A DNA stretch of 23,844 nt from Deltaproteobacteria bacterium (GTDB taxonomy: Bacteria; Desulfobacterota; Desulfarculia; Desulfarculales; Desulfarculaceae): positions 1 through 23,844 of the forward strand of contig JAHLLK010000081.1 in the NCBI GenBank assembly GCA_020444165.1, written 5' to 3'. Below are positions 7,124 through 14,904 of the stretch, piece by piece. How positions within the stretch are numbered: the first letter of the stretch is position 1; each line of letters starts with the position of its first letter. Below the pieces are notes generated by a model, which saw only the letters and a list, made by a program, of their open reading frames with translations, was not told the DNA's origin and ran no database searches. The translations under genes and the position numbers were made by a program.

Positions 7124-7713
7124 TAAAAGTCGAGTATCTCCCCCCCTTCGATTACCCGCCTATTGCCCGAGTTCAGGTCATAGGTCACCCCGCGCTCGAT
7201 GCGGCCGTGCTCGGAATAACCCCGCGACTCCCAGTAGCCGGTCTCCATGTGGTCGGTGAACTCCACTTCCTTCAGCCACTTGGCGCTCTTGTAGCCCCAG
7301 AGGTTGGGGATGATCATGCGCAAGGGCCCGCCGTAGTCAGGCTCCAAGGGTTCGTCCTCCACCGCGTAACACAACAAGACCCGCGGCGCGGCCAGCTCGG
7401 CCAGGGGCACCGTGGTGCGGTAGCCGCCGCCCCAGCTGGCAAAGGCCGCGTGGCTGGCCTCGGGCCGCGGCTGGGCCAGGGCCAAAAAATCGGCCCAGGC
7501 CACCCCCTGCCATTTGGCCCGCACCGAAAATCCCGACACCGAGGCGAAGCGGGCGTCCACCTCGCTCTGGGGCCAGGCCTTGATCTGGTCCAGGGTGTAG
7601 ACCGCCGGCGCCGCCACCAGCCCGGTCACCGCCAGGCGAAAGTCCGCGGGCGCGATCTGGGGATAGCCGCCGGCGCTGAACACCGGCATGTTTACCCGGC
7701 TCAGAAGGCTCAT
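7123..7713 (-). CDS. Sulfite-oxidase-fold molybdopterin-binding protein with Ser at the Mo-ligand position
   Basis: This 196-residue protein covers the oxidoreductase molybdopterin-binding domain (PF00174) found in sulfite oxidase and YedY/MsrP. Visible family segments are FRLAVTGLVAAP, LDQIKAWPQ, WQGVAWADFL and, strongest, GGPLRMIIPNLWGYKSAKWL with TGYWESRGYSEHG. In the family the Mo-ligating Cys sits in a CV.GWS motif; here the aligned stretch is SVSGFS, so Ser58 (codon TCG) replaces Cys. There is no Tat or Sec signal, so it should be cytoplasmic, unlike YedY. Its ATG overlaps the stop of the MBL gene by 4 bases (ATGA), implying translational coupling. It may use a Ser-ligated Mo, bind cofactor without Mo chemistry, or be inactive. 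Confidence 0.82.
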   Translation of the reverse strand: MSLLSRVNMPVFSAGGYPQIAPADFRLAVTGLVAAPAVYTLDQIKAWPQSEVDARFASVSGFSVRAKWQGVAWADFLALAQPRPEASHAAFASWGGGYRTTVPLAELAAPRVLLCYAVEDEPLEPDYGGPLRMIIPNLWGYKSAKWLKEVEFTDHMETGYWESRGYSEHGRIERGVTYDLNSGNRRVIEGGEILDF

Positions 7714-8627
7714 GGTGTCTCCTCCGGATACCCGGCCAGCCGGGCCAGATGCCTGACCCGGCTGGTGACGTTGAGAAGATAGGCCGGCAGGGGCTGCTTG
7801 GGTTGGGGGCGCGGATCATACTCCCAGCCCCGCACCAGGTCCACCACCCGGGACACATTGCCGCCCTCCTGGGCCAGCCAGGCGTCCACCTTGCTCCGGA
7901 ACTCCGCCGCCGCTTCCCGGGAGCGCTGGAAAAAATCCGCCACCTCGGCCCCGGTGAACACGAACAAGTGCCCCTGGCACAGCACCTGGGCATCCAGGGC
8001 GGCCAGACGCTCCACCGAGTTCAGATAGGCCTCGAAATCCACCAGGAACTCGGTGATGGTGAAGCCGGTGCGGTCACAGCAGCCCGCGGACTCGGCGCAG
8101 ATCAGGATTCCCTCGTCGGGCAGGAAGTAGCTCTGGCTGTCCCAGGTGTGCCCCGGGGTGGCCAGCACCTGGACCCGCCGGCCGCCCTCCAGGAATATTT
8201 CCTCCCCGTCTTCCAAAATGCGGTCCACCTCGAAAGGCTCAAAGGGCACCACGTCAGCCGGGTCCAGGCCCCAGAAGGGGGCCAGCATGGCGGCTTGGTC
8301 GTTCAGGCGCGTGATCAGGGCCTGGGCGCCCGGCCGCCGCACGATCTCGGCCCCCTTGGCCGCGGCGGCCACCCGGAGCCCGGGCAGGGCCTTTTTGAGC
8401 GCGCTCACCCCCCCACAGTGGTCGTAGTGGGCGTGGGTCAGAAACAGGTGGCTGGGGGAGGCGCCCAGGTGCAGGCTGTCCAAGTGGCGCAGCACCCCGG
8501 CCGCCAGACAGGAAACCCCGGCGTCGAACAGCACCGGCTCCGGGCCGGCGTAAAGGTAAGTGGGCATCTGGGGGTTGCCCAACACGTGAAAATCCTTGAC
8601 CACCTCCCCGATTGTCGTGAACGGCAT
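7710..8627 (-). CDS. MBL-fold metallo-hydrolase
   Basis: This 305-residue protein has the metallo-beta-lactamase fold with THAHYDH (His65, His67, Asp69, His70), TPGHTWDS giving the next metal His, and CQGH giving the last. Where many members have a bridging Asp, this one has LICAESAG, so a Glu may serve or the second metal site may differ. The family hydrolyses thioesters, lactones or phosphodiesters, or acts as an oxygen/NO reductase when fused; no flavodoxin domain is present here. The C-terminal 70 residues are helical and family-specific. ATG 8627 follows AGGAAG. It is first in a two-gene operon with the molybdopterin protein. Substrate unknown. Confidence 0.87.
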   Translation of the reverse strand: MPFTTIGEVVKDFHVLGNPQMPTYLYAGPEPVLFDAGVSCLAAGVLRHLDSLHLGASPSHLFLTHAHYDHCGGVSALKKALPGLRVAAAAKGAEIVRRPGAQALITRLNDQAAMLAPFWGLDPADVVPFEPFEVDRILEDGEEIFLEGGRRVQVLATPGHTWDSQSYFLPDEGILICAESAGCCDRTGFTITEFLVDFEAYLNSVERLAALDAQVLCQGHLFVFTGAEVADFFQRSREAAAEFRSKVDAWLAQEGGNVSRVVDLVRGWEYDPRPQPKQPLPAYLLNVTSRVRHLARLAGYPEETP

Positions 8628-8787
8628 GCGTGAGCTTCCTTGAGTTCTGGGTGTGGGCAGAGGACGGCGCGCGGCCGCCCCGGGGCTAGCATTTAACCGG
8701 CCGGGGCGCCGCTGGCCGCCGCCCCGGACCCGGCCCCTCCCAGCTTAACGCGGGGGAACGGCCCGGGGAGGAAATTTTCGCCCGATC

Positions 8788-9207
8788 TCAGGGAAACTTC
8801 AGGCTGATCTTCTTGGCTCCCCCCTCTTCCTTGATCTTGATGCCCAGGGTCAGGTTGTCGTTGCCCAGGCCCAGGGCCAGAGGCCCCTTGGCCTTGTCAC
8901 CCTCCAAGTGGGTCACCGCCCGGACCGCCTCCACGATCTTGGCCCCGATTTCCGCACCCGGCGAGGGCAGGGTGGCTTCCCGGTAGATGGCGCTGGCGGT
9001 CACCACGCCCTGGTTGTCAATCTTGAGGGAGATTTTCTCCGCTCCGGCGTTGATGCCGTGCAGCACCGCCAGGGCCAGCCATTTGAGGGCCGCCTCCTCG
9101 GGGTCCTCCTGCCGGGGCAGAAGGGACATCTCCTCCAGGAGGTTGACGTCCTTCATGCAATCCATGTGCTCTTGGACCTTTTGATGCCATCCGCGCTTAT
9201 CCAGCAT
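8788..9207 (-). CDS. Conserved-looking hypothetical protein
   Basis: I do not recognise this 139-residue protein. The first 45 residues are acidic and helical (KVQEHMDCMKDVNLLEEMSLL), followed by EEAALKWLALAVLHGINAGAEKISLKI and a strand-rich C-terminus with GLGNDNLTLGIKIKEEGG and KKISLKF. It has no signal peptide or membrane segment. Codon use looks like that of real genes in this window (third positions mostly G/C), which supports coding. The start is uncertain: ATG 9207 is used here, GTG 9213 is in frame just upstream, and neither has a clear ribosome site. It is divergent from arsR and is followed after 160 bases by the MBL gene on the same strand. Confidence 0.65.
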   Translation of the reverse strand: MLDKRGWHQKVQEHMDCMKDVNLLEEMSLLPRQEDPEEAALKWLALAVLHGINAGAEKISLKIDNQGVVTASAIYREATLPSPGAEIGAKIVEAVRAVTHLEGDKAKGPLALGLGNDNLTLGIKIKEEGGAKKISLKFP

Positions 9208-9285
9208 ATGCACCGCCGATCTTGGGGAAGGTGGTGAGGGGCCGCCACGGCCGGGTTGGGCGGCCGGGCGTCGGAGGTCGCTCGC

Positions 9286-9306
9286 CTCTTATTAAAAGTG
9301 TAAGAG
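9286..9306. promoter_or_regulatory. AT-rich inverted repeat in the divergent arsR intergenic region
   Basis: CTCTTA (9286-9291) and TAAGAG (9301-9306) flank an AT-rich 9-base centre. It lies between the hypothetical gene and arsR, in the only AT-rich patch of the upstream half of that spacer. It could be a regulator site or part of a promoter for the minus-strand gene; I cannot assign it. Confidence 0.25.
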
Positions 9307-9399
9307 CCCTTCCAGGGCATTTGCAACCGAACCCGCGCCGGGGCGGCCCGGGGCCGGCCCTCCCGTCACCCAAAAGTCACATATTGCGGCTTGCAATTC

Positions 9400-9419
9400 A
9401 TTTCGTCATGTGGCGAAAT
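9400..9419 (+). promoter_or_regulatory. Candidate ArsR operator
   Basis: ATTTCG (9400-9405) and CGAAAT (9414-9419) form a perfect inverted repeat with an 8-base spacer, ending 6 bases before the arsR start codon. ArsR/SmtB repressors bind such imperfect AT-containing dyads over their own promoters and leave when As(III) binds. Upstream TTGCGG (9384-9389) and TTGCAA (9391-9396) may belong to the promoter. The position fits autorepression of the whole ars operon. Confidence 0.55.
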
Positions 9420-9425
9420 ACGACC

Positions 9426-9833
9426 ATGCAGCTCCGACAAGCCGTAAATCTCACCAAGGCCCTGGGTGAGGAAAATCGCCTGCGCCTGATCCTGGCCCTG
9501 GAGGGCCGCGAGTTGTGCGTCTGCCAGCTCACCCTCTTGTTGGGCCTGGCGCCCTCCACGGTGTCCAAGCACGTGAGCGTGCTGCGCCAGGCCGGCCTGG
9601 TGGAGTCCTGGAAGGAAGGCCGCTGGGTCTACTGCCGATTGGCCACGCCCGCGGACTCGGCCGAGGTGGCCGAGCTTTTGGCCTGGGCCCGCAAATGGCT
9701 GGCCGGCTCCCGCCAGGCCAGCCGTGACGCCGAGCGCTTGGCGGACATCCTTATGCAGGACAAGGAAGAGATTTGCCGGCGGCAGCAGGCCGACCGCAAG
9801 TCCCCTCCCCCAGCTCCCCTCCGCACGAGGTAA
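9426..9833 (+). CDS. arsR: ArsR-family arsenical-responsive repressor
   Basis: This 135-residue winged-helix repressor shows the ArsR layout: [15 protein letters not shown], the metal-binding motif ELCVCQL (Cys31, Cys33) at the start of the recognition domain, the recognition helix [18 protein letters not shown] and the wing [11 protein letters not shown], which adds Cys70. As(III) binding to such cysteines releases the protein from DNA. The C-terminal tail is longer than usual and basic ([17 protein letters not shown]). I use ATG 9426; ATG 9408 (six residues longer) lies inside the candidate operator. Neither has a strong ribosome site, so it may be poorly translated or leaderless. acr3 begins 6 bases after the stop. 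Confidence 0.9.
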   Translation: MQLRQAVNLTKALGEENRLRLILALEGRELCVCQLTLLLGLAPSTVSKHVSVLRQAGLVESWKEGRWVYCRLATPADSAEVAELLAWARKWLAGSRQASRDAERLADILMQDKEEICRRQQADRKSPPPAPLRTR

Positions 9834-9838
9834 CAGAC

Positions 9839-10930
9839 ATGGCTGACTTGGCTCTCCGGCGCTTGAGCTTCCTGGACCGCTTCCTCACCCTGTGGATCTT
9901 CCTGGCCATGTTCCTGGGCGTGGGCGGGGGCTGGTTGTTCCCCGGGGTCAAGGGGGTGATCAACTGGTTCTCGGTGGGCACCACCAACTTGCCCATCGCG
10001 GTGGGCCTGATCCTCATGATGTACCCCCCCCTGGCCAAGGTGAGGTACGAGGAGCTGGGGAAGGTGTTCCGCAACTTTCGGGTGCTGGGGCTCTCCCTGG
10101 TGCAGAACTGGATCATCGGCCCCTTCCTCATGTTCTTCCTGGCCGTGACCTTCCTGGCCGACCTGCCGTCCTACATGGTGGGGCTGATCCTCATCGGCCT
10201 GGCCCGCTGCATCGCCATGGTCATCGTGTGGAACGACCTGGCCGCCGGCGACCGGGAGTACTGCGCCGGGCTGGTGGCCTTCAACAGCATCTTCCAGGTG
10301 CTGTTCTTCTCGGTGTACGCCTGGTTCTTCATCACCGTGCTGCCCCAGTGGCTGGGTCTCCAGGGCATGGCCGTGGACATCTCCATGGGCCAAATCGCCG
10401 AGAGCGTGTTCATCTACCTGGGCATCCCCTTCCTGGCCGGCGTCATCTCCCGGGTGGTGGGGCTCAAGACCCGGGGCCGCCAGTGGTATGAGGAGGAGTT
10501 CCTGCCCCGCATCAGCCCGCTCACCCTGGTGGCCCTGTTGTTCACCATCGTGGTGATGTTTTCCCTGAAGGGCGAATACATCGTGGCGTTGCCCCTGGAC
10601 GTCTTGCGGGTGGCCTTGCCCTTGTGCATCTACTTCCTGGTGATGTTCCTCTTGAGCTTCTGGCTCTCCTACAAGGCCCGGGCCACCTATGAGCAGGCGG
10701 CCACCCTGTCCTTCACCGCGGCCTCCAACAATTTCGAGTTGGCCATCGCCGTGGCCGTGGCCGTGTTCGGCCTGGACAGCGGACAGGCCTTCGCCGCGGT
10801 GATCGGCCCCCTGGTGGAAGTGCCGGTCTTGATCTCCCTGGTGAACGTGGCCCTGCGTTTTAGGAAGAGATATTTTCCCCAAGCAGTGGAAACACCCACG
10901 GGAGTCTGCCATATTTCTTGTAAAAGCTGA
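9839..10930 (+). CDS. acr3: Arsenite efflux permease Acr3
   Basis: This 363-residue protein with about ten membrane helices is an Acr3 (BART superfamily) arsenite/H+ antiporter. It has the family's two key residues in their usual contexts: Cys124 in [13 protein letters not shown] and Glu300 in [12 protein letters not shown]; the spacing of 176 residues equals that recalled between Cys129 and Glu305 of characterised Acr3. It exports As(OH)3 across the inner membrane. ATG 9839 is preceded by GAGG (9827-9830). It lies 6 bases after arsR, so the two are co-transcribed. The C-terminal tail carries two extra cysteines (CHISC) that are not a family feature I know. No arsenate reductase gene (arsC) is present in the cluster. 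Confidence 0.95.
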   Translation: MADLALRRLSFLDRFLTLWIFLAMFLGVGGGWLFPGVKGVINWFSVGTTNLPIAVGLILMMYPPLAKVRYEELGKVFRNFRVLGLSLVQNWIIGPFLMFFLAVTFLADLPSYMVGLILIGLARCIAMVIVWNDLAAGDREYCAGLVAFNSIFQVLFFSVYAWFFITVLPQWLGLQGMAVDISMGQIAESVFIYLGIPFLAGVISRVVGLKTRGRQWYEEEFLPRISPLTLVALLFTIVVMFSLKGEYIVALPLDVLRVALPLCIYFLVMFLLSFWLSYKARATYEQAATLSFTAASNNFELAIAVAVAVFGLDSGQAFAAVIGPLVEVPVLISLVNVALRFRKRYFPQAVETPTGVCHISCKS

Positions 10931-11016
10931 TTCCGCCCCGGGCAGGCTGGGGCAAAACAGCCTGCCCGGCGCGCCAAATAAGCCTTGTCAGTCGTCCCAT
11001 GAAAGGAACTTCCCTT

Positions 11017-11412
11017 ATGCAGAAACCAGTCTCTTTGGCGGCGGCGCTTGTCCTCGCCCTGACCCTCATCTTCTCCCTGGCTCCCGCGGCCCTGGCCGTG
11101 CCCATGGAACTGCCGGTAAAGAATCAGGTGACCCTTCTGGATTTCGGCGCGAACCAGTGCGTGCCTTGCCGCATGATGGCCCCCATCCTGGCCGAGGTGA
11201 AGCAGGAGTACGCCGGCGCCGCGGCCGTGGTGGTGCTGGACGTATGGCAGGAGCGCTCCCTGACCGACCAATACGGCATCCGGGTGATCCCCACCCAGAT
11301 CTTCTATGACCGCTCCGGCAAGGAATATCTGCGGCACGAAGGCTTCATGCCCAAGGAGAGGATCGAGATGGTCTTGAAGGCGCTGGGCGTGACCAAGCCC
11401 TCCCGGCCTTAA
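11017..11412 (+). CDS. Exported thioredoxin-fold protein of the ars operon
   Basis: This 131-residue protein has an N-terminal signal peptide (hydrophobic core about 6-25, likely cut after ALA at residue 27) and then a thioredoxin domain. The active site is CVPC (Cys48, Cys51), close to the thioredoxin CGPC and followed by RMMAPIL; the cis-Pro region is VIPTQIFYD. It should act outside the cytoplasm as a reductant or thiol carrier. The start is ATG 11017 with AAAGGAA about 9 bases upstream; an in-frame ATG at 10999 lacks a ribosome site. It sits between acr3 and a CcdA-like gene, which would supply its electrons. A role in arsenic redox or in repairing As-damaged thiols is inference. Confidence 0.88.
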   Translation: MQKPVSLAAALVLALTLIFSLAPAALAVPMELPVKNQVTLLDFGANQCVPCRMMAPILAEVKQEYAGAAAVVVLDVWQERSLTDQYGIRVIPTQIFYDRSGKEYLRHEGFMPKERIEMVLKALGVTKPSRP

Positions 11413-11428
11413 GGTCGGGGCCGCGACC

Positions 11429-12142
11429 ATGGGGGAACAGATATTCCTCACCGTCCACGCCTGGCTCACCTCCGGCGGCTGGGCCGCTCCTCTGGGGGCC
11501 TTCCTCTGGGGGCTCGTCAGCGTGGCCCTCTCACCCTGTCATCTGGCCTCGATCCCCCTGATCATCACCTATGTGGCCGGTCAGGAACGGGCCGTGGCCC
11601 CCCGCCAAGCCGTGGGCTACGCCGCAGTCTTCACCGGGGGGCTGTTCCTCACCATCGCCGCGGTGGGGGTGATCTCCTCCTTGTTGGGCCGGCTGTTGGG
11701 CGACGTGGGGCCCTACTGGTCCCTGGCCGTGGGCGCGGTGCTCCTCTGGGTCTCCTTGGACATGCTGGGCCTGGCCCATCTGCCCCTGTCGGGCCGGCAC
11801 CTGGCCCGGCTCCGGGTGCGGGGGCTCCACGGAGCCCTGATTCTGGGCCTGGCTTATGGCGTGCTCTCCGGCTCCTGCACCTTCGGGTTTCTGGCCCCCA
11901 TCCTGGCCGTGACCTCCTTGCAGACCAGCCTGTACGCCAGCGGACTGATGATCGTGCTTTTTGGCCTGGGCCACGCCCTGCCCATCGCGGTGGCCGGCAG
12001 CTCCACCGCCTTGGCCGGCAAGGTCTTGGCCGGCGACTCCTTTCAAGAGGGCAGCCGCTGGTTCCGGCGGGCGGCCGGGGTGGGCATCGGCCTGTTGGGC
12101 CTCTACTTCCTGGTCACCCCCCTCTATAGCGCCCTGGGCTGA
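11429..12142 (+). CDS. ccdA: CcdA-like transmembrane thiol-reductant transporter
   Basis: This 237-residue integral membrane protein has about six helices and the two conserved cysteines of the CcdA/DsbD-beta family: Cys37 in LSPCHLASIP and Cys150 in LSGSCTFGFLAP, one in each half of the pseudo-symmetric fold. CcdA passes electrons from cytoplasmic thioredoxin to periplasmic thiol proteins; here the partner is most likely the exported thioredoxin encoded 16 bases upstream. ATG 11429 has a weak GGGG/AAGG ribosome region. It closes the arsR-acr3-trx-ccdA run. The general cytochrome c biogenesis role is possible too, but no other ccm gene is near. Confidence 0.88.
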   Translation: MGEQIFLTVHAWLTSGGWAAPLGAFLWGLVSVALSPCHLASIPLIITYVAGQERAVAPRQAVGYAAVFTGGLFLTIAAVGVISSLLGRLLGDVGPYWSLAVGAVLLWVSLDMLGLAHLPLSGRHLARLRVRGLHGALILGLAYGVLSGSCTFGFLAPILAVTSLQTSLYASGLMIVLFGLGHALPIAVAGSSTALAGKVLAGDSFQEGSRWFRRAAGVGIGLLGLYFLVTPLYSALG

Positions 12143-12376
12143 GCCTCGCCCCCGGCCGGGGCTTCCCCCCCGCTTCCCGGCAAAGTCCCTGACCCCCGGG
12201 GGTCCGAGGCTGCTAGAATAAACTTCAGGTTCCCGGCCTCCGGCCCTGCTTTACGCCGGGTCCGCCACGAGGGGCCCGGCGCGGGGACCCGCCGCCGGCC
12301 CAGCTTTCTTGCCCCGCGGTTCCGCGGCCCGGCCCCCTCACCCCGCAGGGCCCCCGGCCCGGAAGGAGATTCCAGC

Positions 12377-13525
12377 GTGGCTGCCAGCGAAATCCCCCTG
12401 GAACGCCTGCAATATTTTCTCGGCAAGCTTGGTCTGGACGACGAGGCCCTGGTCTCCCTGGAGCCCTATCGCCAGGCCTTTTCCCAAAAGGGGCCGGCCT
12501 TTGGCCGGGAGTTTGCGGAGTACTTCCGCCAGATCGACGCCACCCGGGTGATTCTGGAGATGGAGGACCCGCCGGGCGCCCTGGAAAAGACGCTGGGCCA
12601 CTGGTTCGAGTCGCTGTTCCGGGACACCTTCGGCCCCTTTTTCCTGGGCAAGCTGTGGCGCAGCGGGGCCATTCACGTGCAGGTGGGGGTGGACCAGCGC
12701 TACGTCAACCTGGGCTACGCCCTGGCCCGGGATTTTTGCCATCGGGTGGCCCGGCAGGTGGTGCCGGCCGCAGAACGGTACGAGGTGGTGACCGCGGTGG
12801 ACAAGATGCTGGACTTCTGCGTCCTGGTGGCCACGGACTCTTTTCTGGGCAACACCGCCAAATGCGACATGGAAGTGGTGGCCGGCATCGCCCACCAGGT
12901 GCGCAACCCCATCACGGTGATCGGCGGCAACCTCTTGCGGCTGAAAAAGGAACTGGCCACGGAAGACGGCCACGCGGAGCGCTTCGAGCGCATCATGCTG
13001 GAGAACCGGCGCTTGGAGCGCATGGTCCGGGACATCGCCGCCTACAGCAAGGTCTTTGAGCAGGACCCCAAACTGGTGCCCATCAACCTGGGCGGTCTGT
13101 TGGCCGACGTGCTACGGGGCATTCTGGCCGAGCACCCGGACCTGACCCCCCAGACCAGCCTGGACCTGGCGCCCGACGCCTCCCGGGTTCTCGGCGATGG
13201 GCAGCAGTTGGAGATCATGTTCTACTATCTGCTGGAGAACTGCCTGGAAGCCTTGGATCCGGCCGACCTGCGGCTGTCCATCACCGCCCGCCGGCCGCCC
13301 ACCTCCCGCTACGTGGAGGTGACCATCTTCAACACCGGCACGCCGCCGCCGCCCGAGATCAAGGAGAAGCTGTTCACCCCCTTCCACTCCTCCAAGCCCC
13401 TGGGCACCGGCTTCGGCCTGCCCATCGCCGGGGTGGTGGCCCGCCGGCACATGGGCAAGGTGATCCTGCGGGCGTCCTCCCCGGGGGGGACCATCACCCA
13501 GATCCTGCTGCCCGGGGCGGACTGA
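12377..13525 (+). CDS. Globin-coupled sensor histidine kinase
   Basis: This 382-residue soluble kinase has an N-terminal protoglobin-like sensor (about 10-155). SGAIHVQVGVDQRYVNLGY resembles the F-helix/G-helix region of globin-coupled sensors, with His100 the probable proximal heme ligand. The kinase part follows: H-box GIAHQVRNPITVIGG (His173), N-box YYLLENCLEAL, and a G2-box GTGFGLPIAGVVARRHMG. No membrane helix is seen. It should sense O2, NO or CO or redox state through heme and phosphorylate a response regulator that is not in this window. The start is GTG 12377, 8 bases after GGAAGGAGA. A 14-base perfect palindrome (12191-12204) and a TAGAAT box (12214-12219) lie in the 234-base spacer behind ccdA. 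Confidence 0.82.
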   Translation: MAASEIPLERLQYFLGKLGLDDEALVSLEPYRQAFSQKGPAFGREFAEYFRQIDATRVILEMEDPPGALEKTLGHWFESLFRDTFGPFFLGKLWRSGAIHVQVGVDQRYVNLGYALARDFCHRVARQVVPAAERYEVVTAVDKMLDFCVLVATDSFLGNTAKCDMEVVAGIAHQVRNPITVIGGNLLRLKKELATEDGHAERFERIMLENRRLERMVRDIAAYSKVFEQDPKLVPINLGGLLADVLRGILAEHPDLTPQTSLDLAPDASRVLGDGQQLEIMFYYLLENCLEALDPADLRLSITARRPPTSRYVEVTIFNTGTPPPPEIKEKLFTPFHSSKPLGTGFGLPIAGVVARRHMGKVILRASSPGGTITQILLPGAD

Positions 13526-13574
13526 GAAGGAGGAAGATGTGGGGGCAACCCCCCTCCCCCCAAAAAACTTCATA
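13526..13574 (+). repeat. Intergenic hairpin element, copy B (short form)
   Basis: Starting right after the kinase stop codon, this copy keeps the left flank GGAAGATGTGGGGG and the right flank CCCCCCAAAAAACTTCATA of copies A and C, but the long inner hairpin is missing and replaced by CAA between a G5 and a C6 run. It looks like an internal-deletion form of the same element. Confidence 0.75.
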
Positions 13575-13655
13575 TGTGGCCTATTTCAGCCTCCGGTAAG
13601 GGGGCCGGCACGCACCCTCCCGCCTGGGGGTAGGCCCGCCGGTCCCGCCCTGGCC

Positions 13656-14732
13656 TCATTCCTTGACGAACAACAGCATCACCGAGGTAAAGAGGGTATT
13701 GTCCACGCGGAGTAGCAAGTGGGGCCGGAACTCGCTTTCCTCGGGCAGGTCGATGGGATGCTCCAAGGTATAGCTGGGAAGTTCGAACACGGGAAGCTGG
13801 ACCAGCTTCAAGCCCGAGGGGGCCACCACGTGGTCCACCAGCTCCTGGGGCAGGAAGGTCTCCTCATGGGGCTGACCGTTGACCACCATCTCCGTGGCGA
13901 TGGCGGCCAGACCCCCGGGCCGGAGCACCCGCCCCATCTCGGCCATGGCCTGGGCCGTGCCTTGGGGCCCGCCAAAATGCTCGATGGAGGACAGGGAATA
14001 GATGGCGTCGAAGCTCTGGTCCGGGAACTCCAGCTTGCGGCCGTCCATCTTCAGAAAGGTCAGGTGATCCTGGCGGTAGTCGAACGGCGCGTACTTGGTG
14101 GGGTCTTCCAAGACGTCCGGATCGCCTTCCTTGGCGTGGTCCGTGGACCAGGCGCCTTCGTAAAGGTCGGTGGCCACCACCTGGCCCACCCGATTGGCCA
14201 GCCAATAGAGCAGGTAGTCGTGGCCCGCGCCCACGGACAAGACCCGGCTGTCGGGCCCCAGTCCGCCCAGGTGGCGCAGGCCGTAGATGGTCTGCACGAA
14301 CTCGTAGGTCTTGCGGTGCATGGTCTCCAGCTCCTGCGCCATCCCCGGCATCTCCAAGAGGGTGGCGAACCATTCCGGGTCCAGCCACTTGCGGGGGTTG
14401 GCCAGCTCGCACAAGACCGGGCCCGCCAGGGGCTGGGCCTGCACATAGGGCTGGAAAAGCGCCGGGTCGGCCACCGGCACGTAGTCCTGCAGGATATGAT
14501 GCACGGGAAATTTCAATAGGCGGAACCGCGAGCACTCGGGCGAGGTGAGGAAATCCCGGAGGACCCGCACCCGGTTGGCCTCGCCGCTGGTCAGGCGCTG
14601 CAAATGATGGGAAAAACCTCCCTCGTCCGGCCGCCGCCCCAAAACCAGCCGGTACAAACACTCCAGGAAATCGGCATCAGAAGCAAAATCGTCCGTGCCG
14701 CGGAACTGCCGCCTGGGCTTCCACCAAAGCAA
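13656..14732 (-). CDS. DUF4214-SAM-dependent methyltransferase fusion
   Basis: This 358-residue protein begins with a DUF4214-like segment (about 20-68: FLECLYRLVLGRRPDEGGF, ending FLTSPE), a module common in surface-polysaccharide and glycosyltransferase proteins. A class I methyltransferase follows: SAM motif VLSVGAGHDY (164-173), acidic residue in VATDLYEG, SFDAIYSLSSIEHFG, and VLRPGGLAAIATE. The C-terminus (LLLRVDNTLFTSVMLLFVKE) is strand-rich. It probably methylates a sugar or lipid-linked glycan in the cytoplasm. The start is TTG 14732, supported by GGGAGG 6 bases upstream. It lies downstream of the PP2C phosphatase on the same strand but behind a weak terminator. Acceptor unknown. Confidence 0.82.
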   Translation of the reverse strand: MLWWKPRRQFRGTDDFASDADFLECLYRLVLGRRPDEGGFSHHLQRLTSGEANRVRVLRDFLTSPECSRFRLLKFPVHHILQDYVPVADPALFQPYVQAQPLAGPVLCELANPRKWLDPEWFATLLEMPGMAQELETMHRKTYEFVQTIYGLRHLGGLGPDSRVLSVGAGHDYLLYWLANRVGQVVATDLYEGAWSTDHAKEGDPDVLEDPTKYAPFDYRQDHLTFLKMDGRKLEFPDQSFDAIYSLSSIEHFGGPQGTAQAMAEMGRVLRPGGLAAIATEMVVNGQPHEETFLPQELVDHVVAPSGLKLVQLPVFELPSYTLEHPIDLPEESEFRPHLLLRVDNTLFTSVMLLFVKE

Positions 14733-14810
14733 TCAACACCTCCCTCTGGACAAGGGTCCCGCCGAAGCTCCGGCGGTCCCGTGGGAAAACACCGCACCTC
14801 CAGCGCCGAG

Positions 14811-14828
14811 AAAAAGGGCTACGCCCTT
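14811..14828 (-). terminator. Weak intrinsic terminator after the PP2C gene
   Basis: On the minus strand AAGGGC and GCCCTT (14823-14828 and 14814-14819) form a 6-bp stem with loop GTA, and the arm runs into a T5 tract. It lies 77 bases after the stop of the PP2C gene. A second hairpin CCGCCG/CGGCGG with loop AAGCTC follows (14758-14775 region) before the methyltransferase start. Confidence 0.4.
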
Positions 14829-14904
14829 AGCGGAACAAATGTTGTGGGTTTGAGGTCAAAAACCGTGGGACAGGGCCAACTCCCCGCTCAAACTACTGCA
14901 AGGC

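Noticed and set aside
9222..9425. 68-residue N-terminal extension of ArsR
   Set aside because: It lacks similarity to the family and would place the operator and promoter inside the gene; the normal ArsR domain begins at the chosen start.
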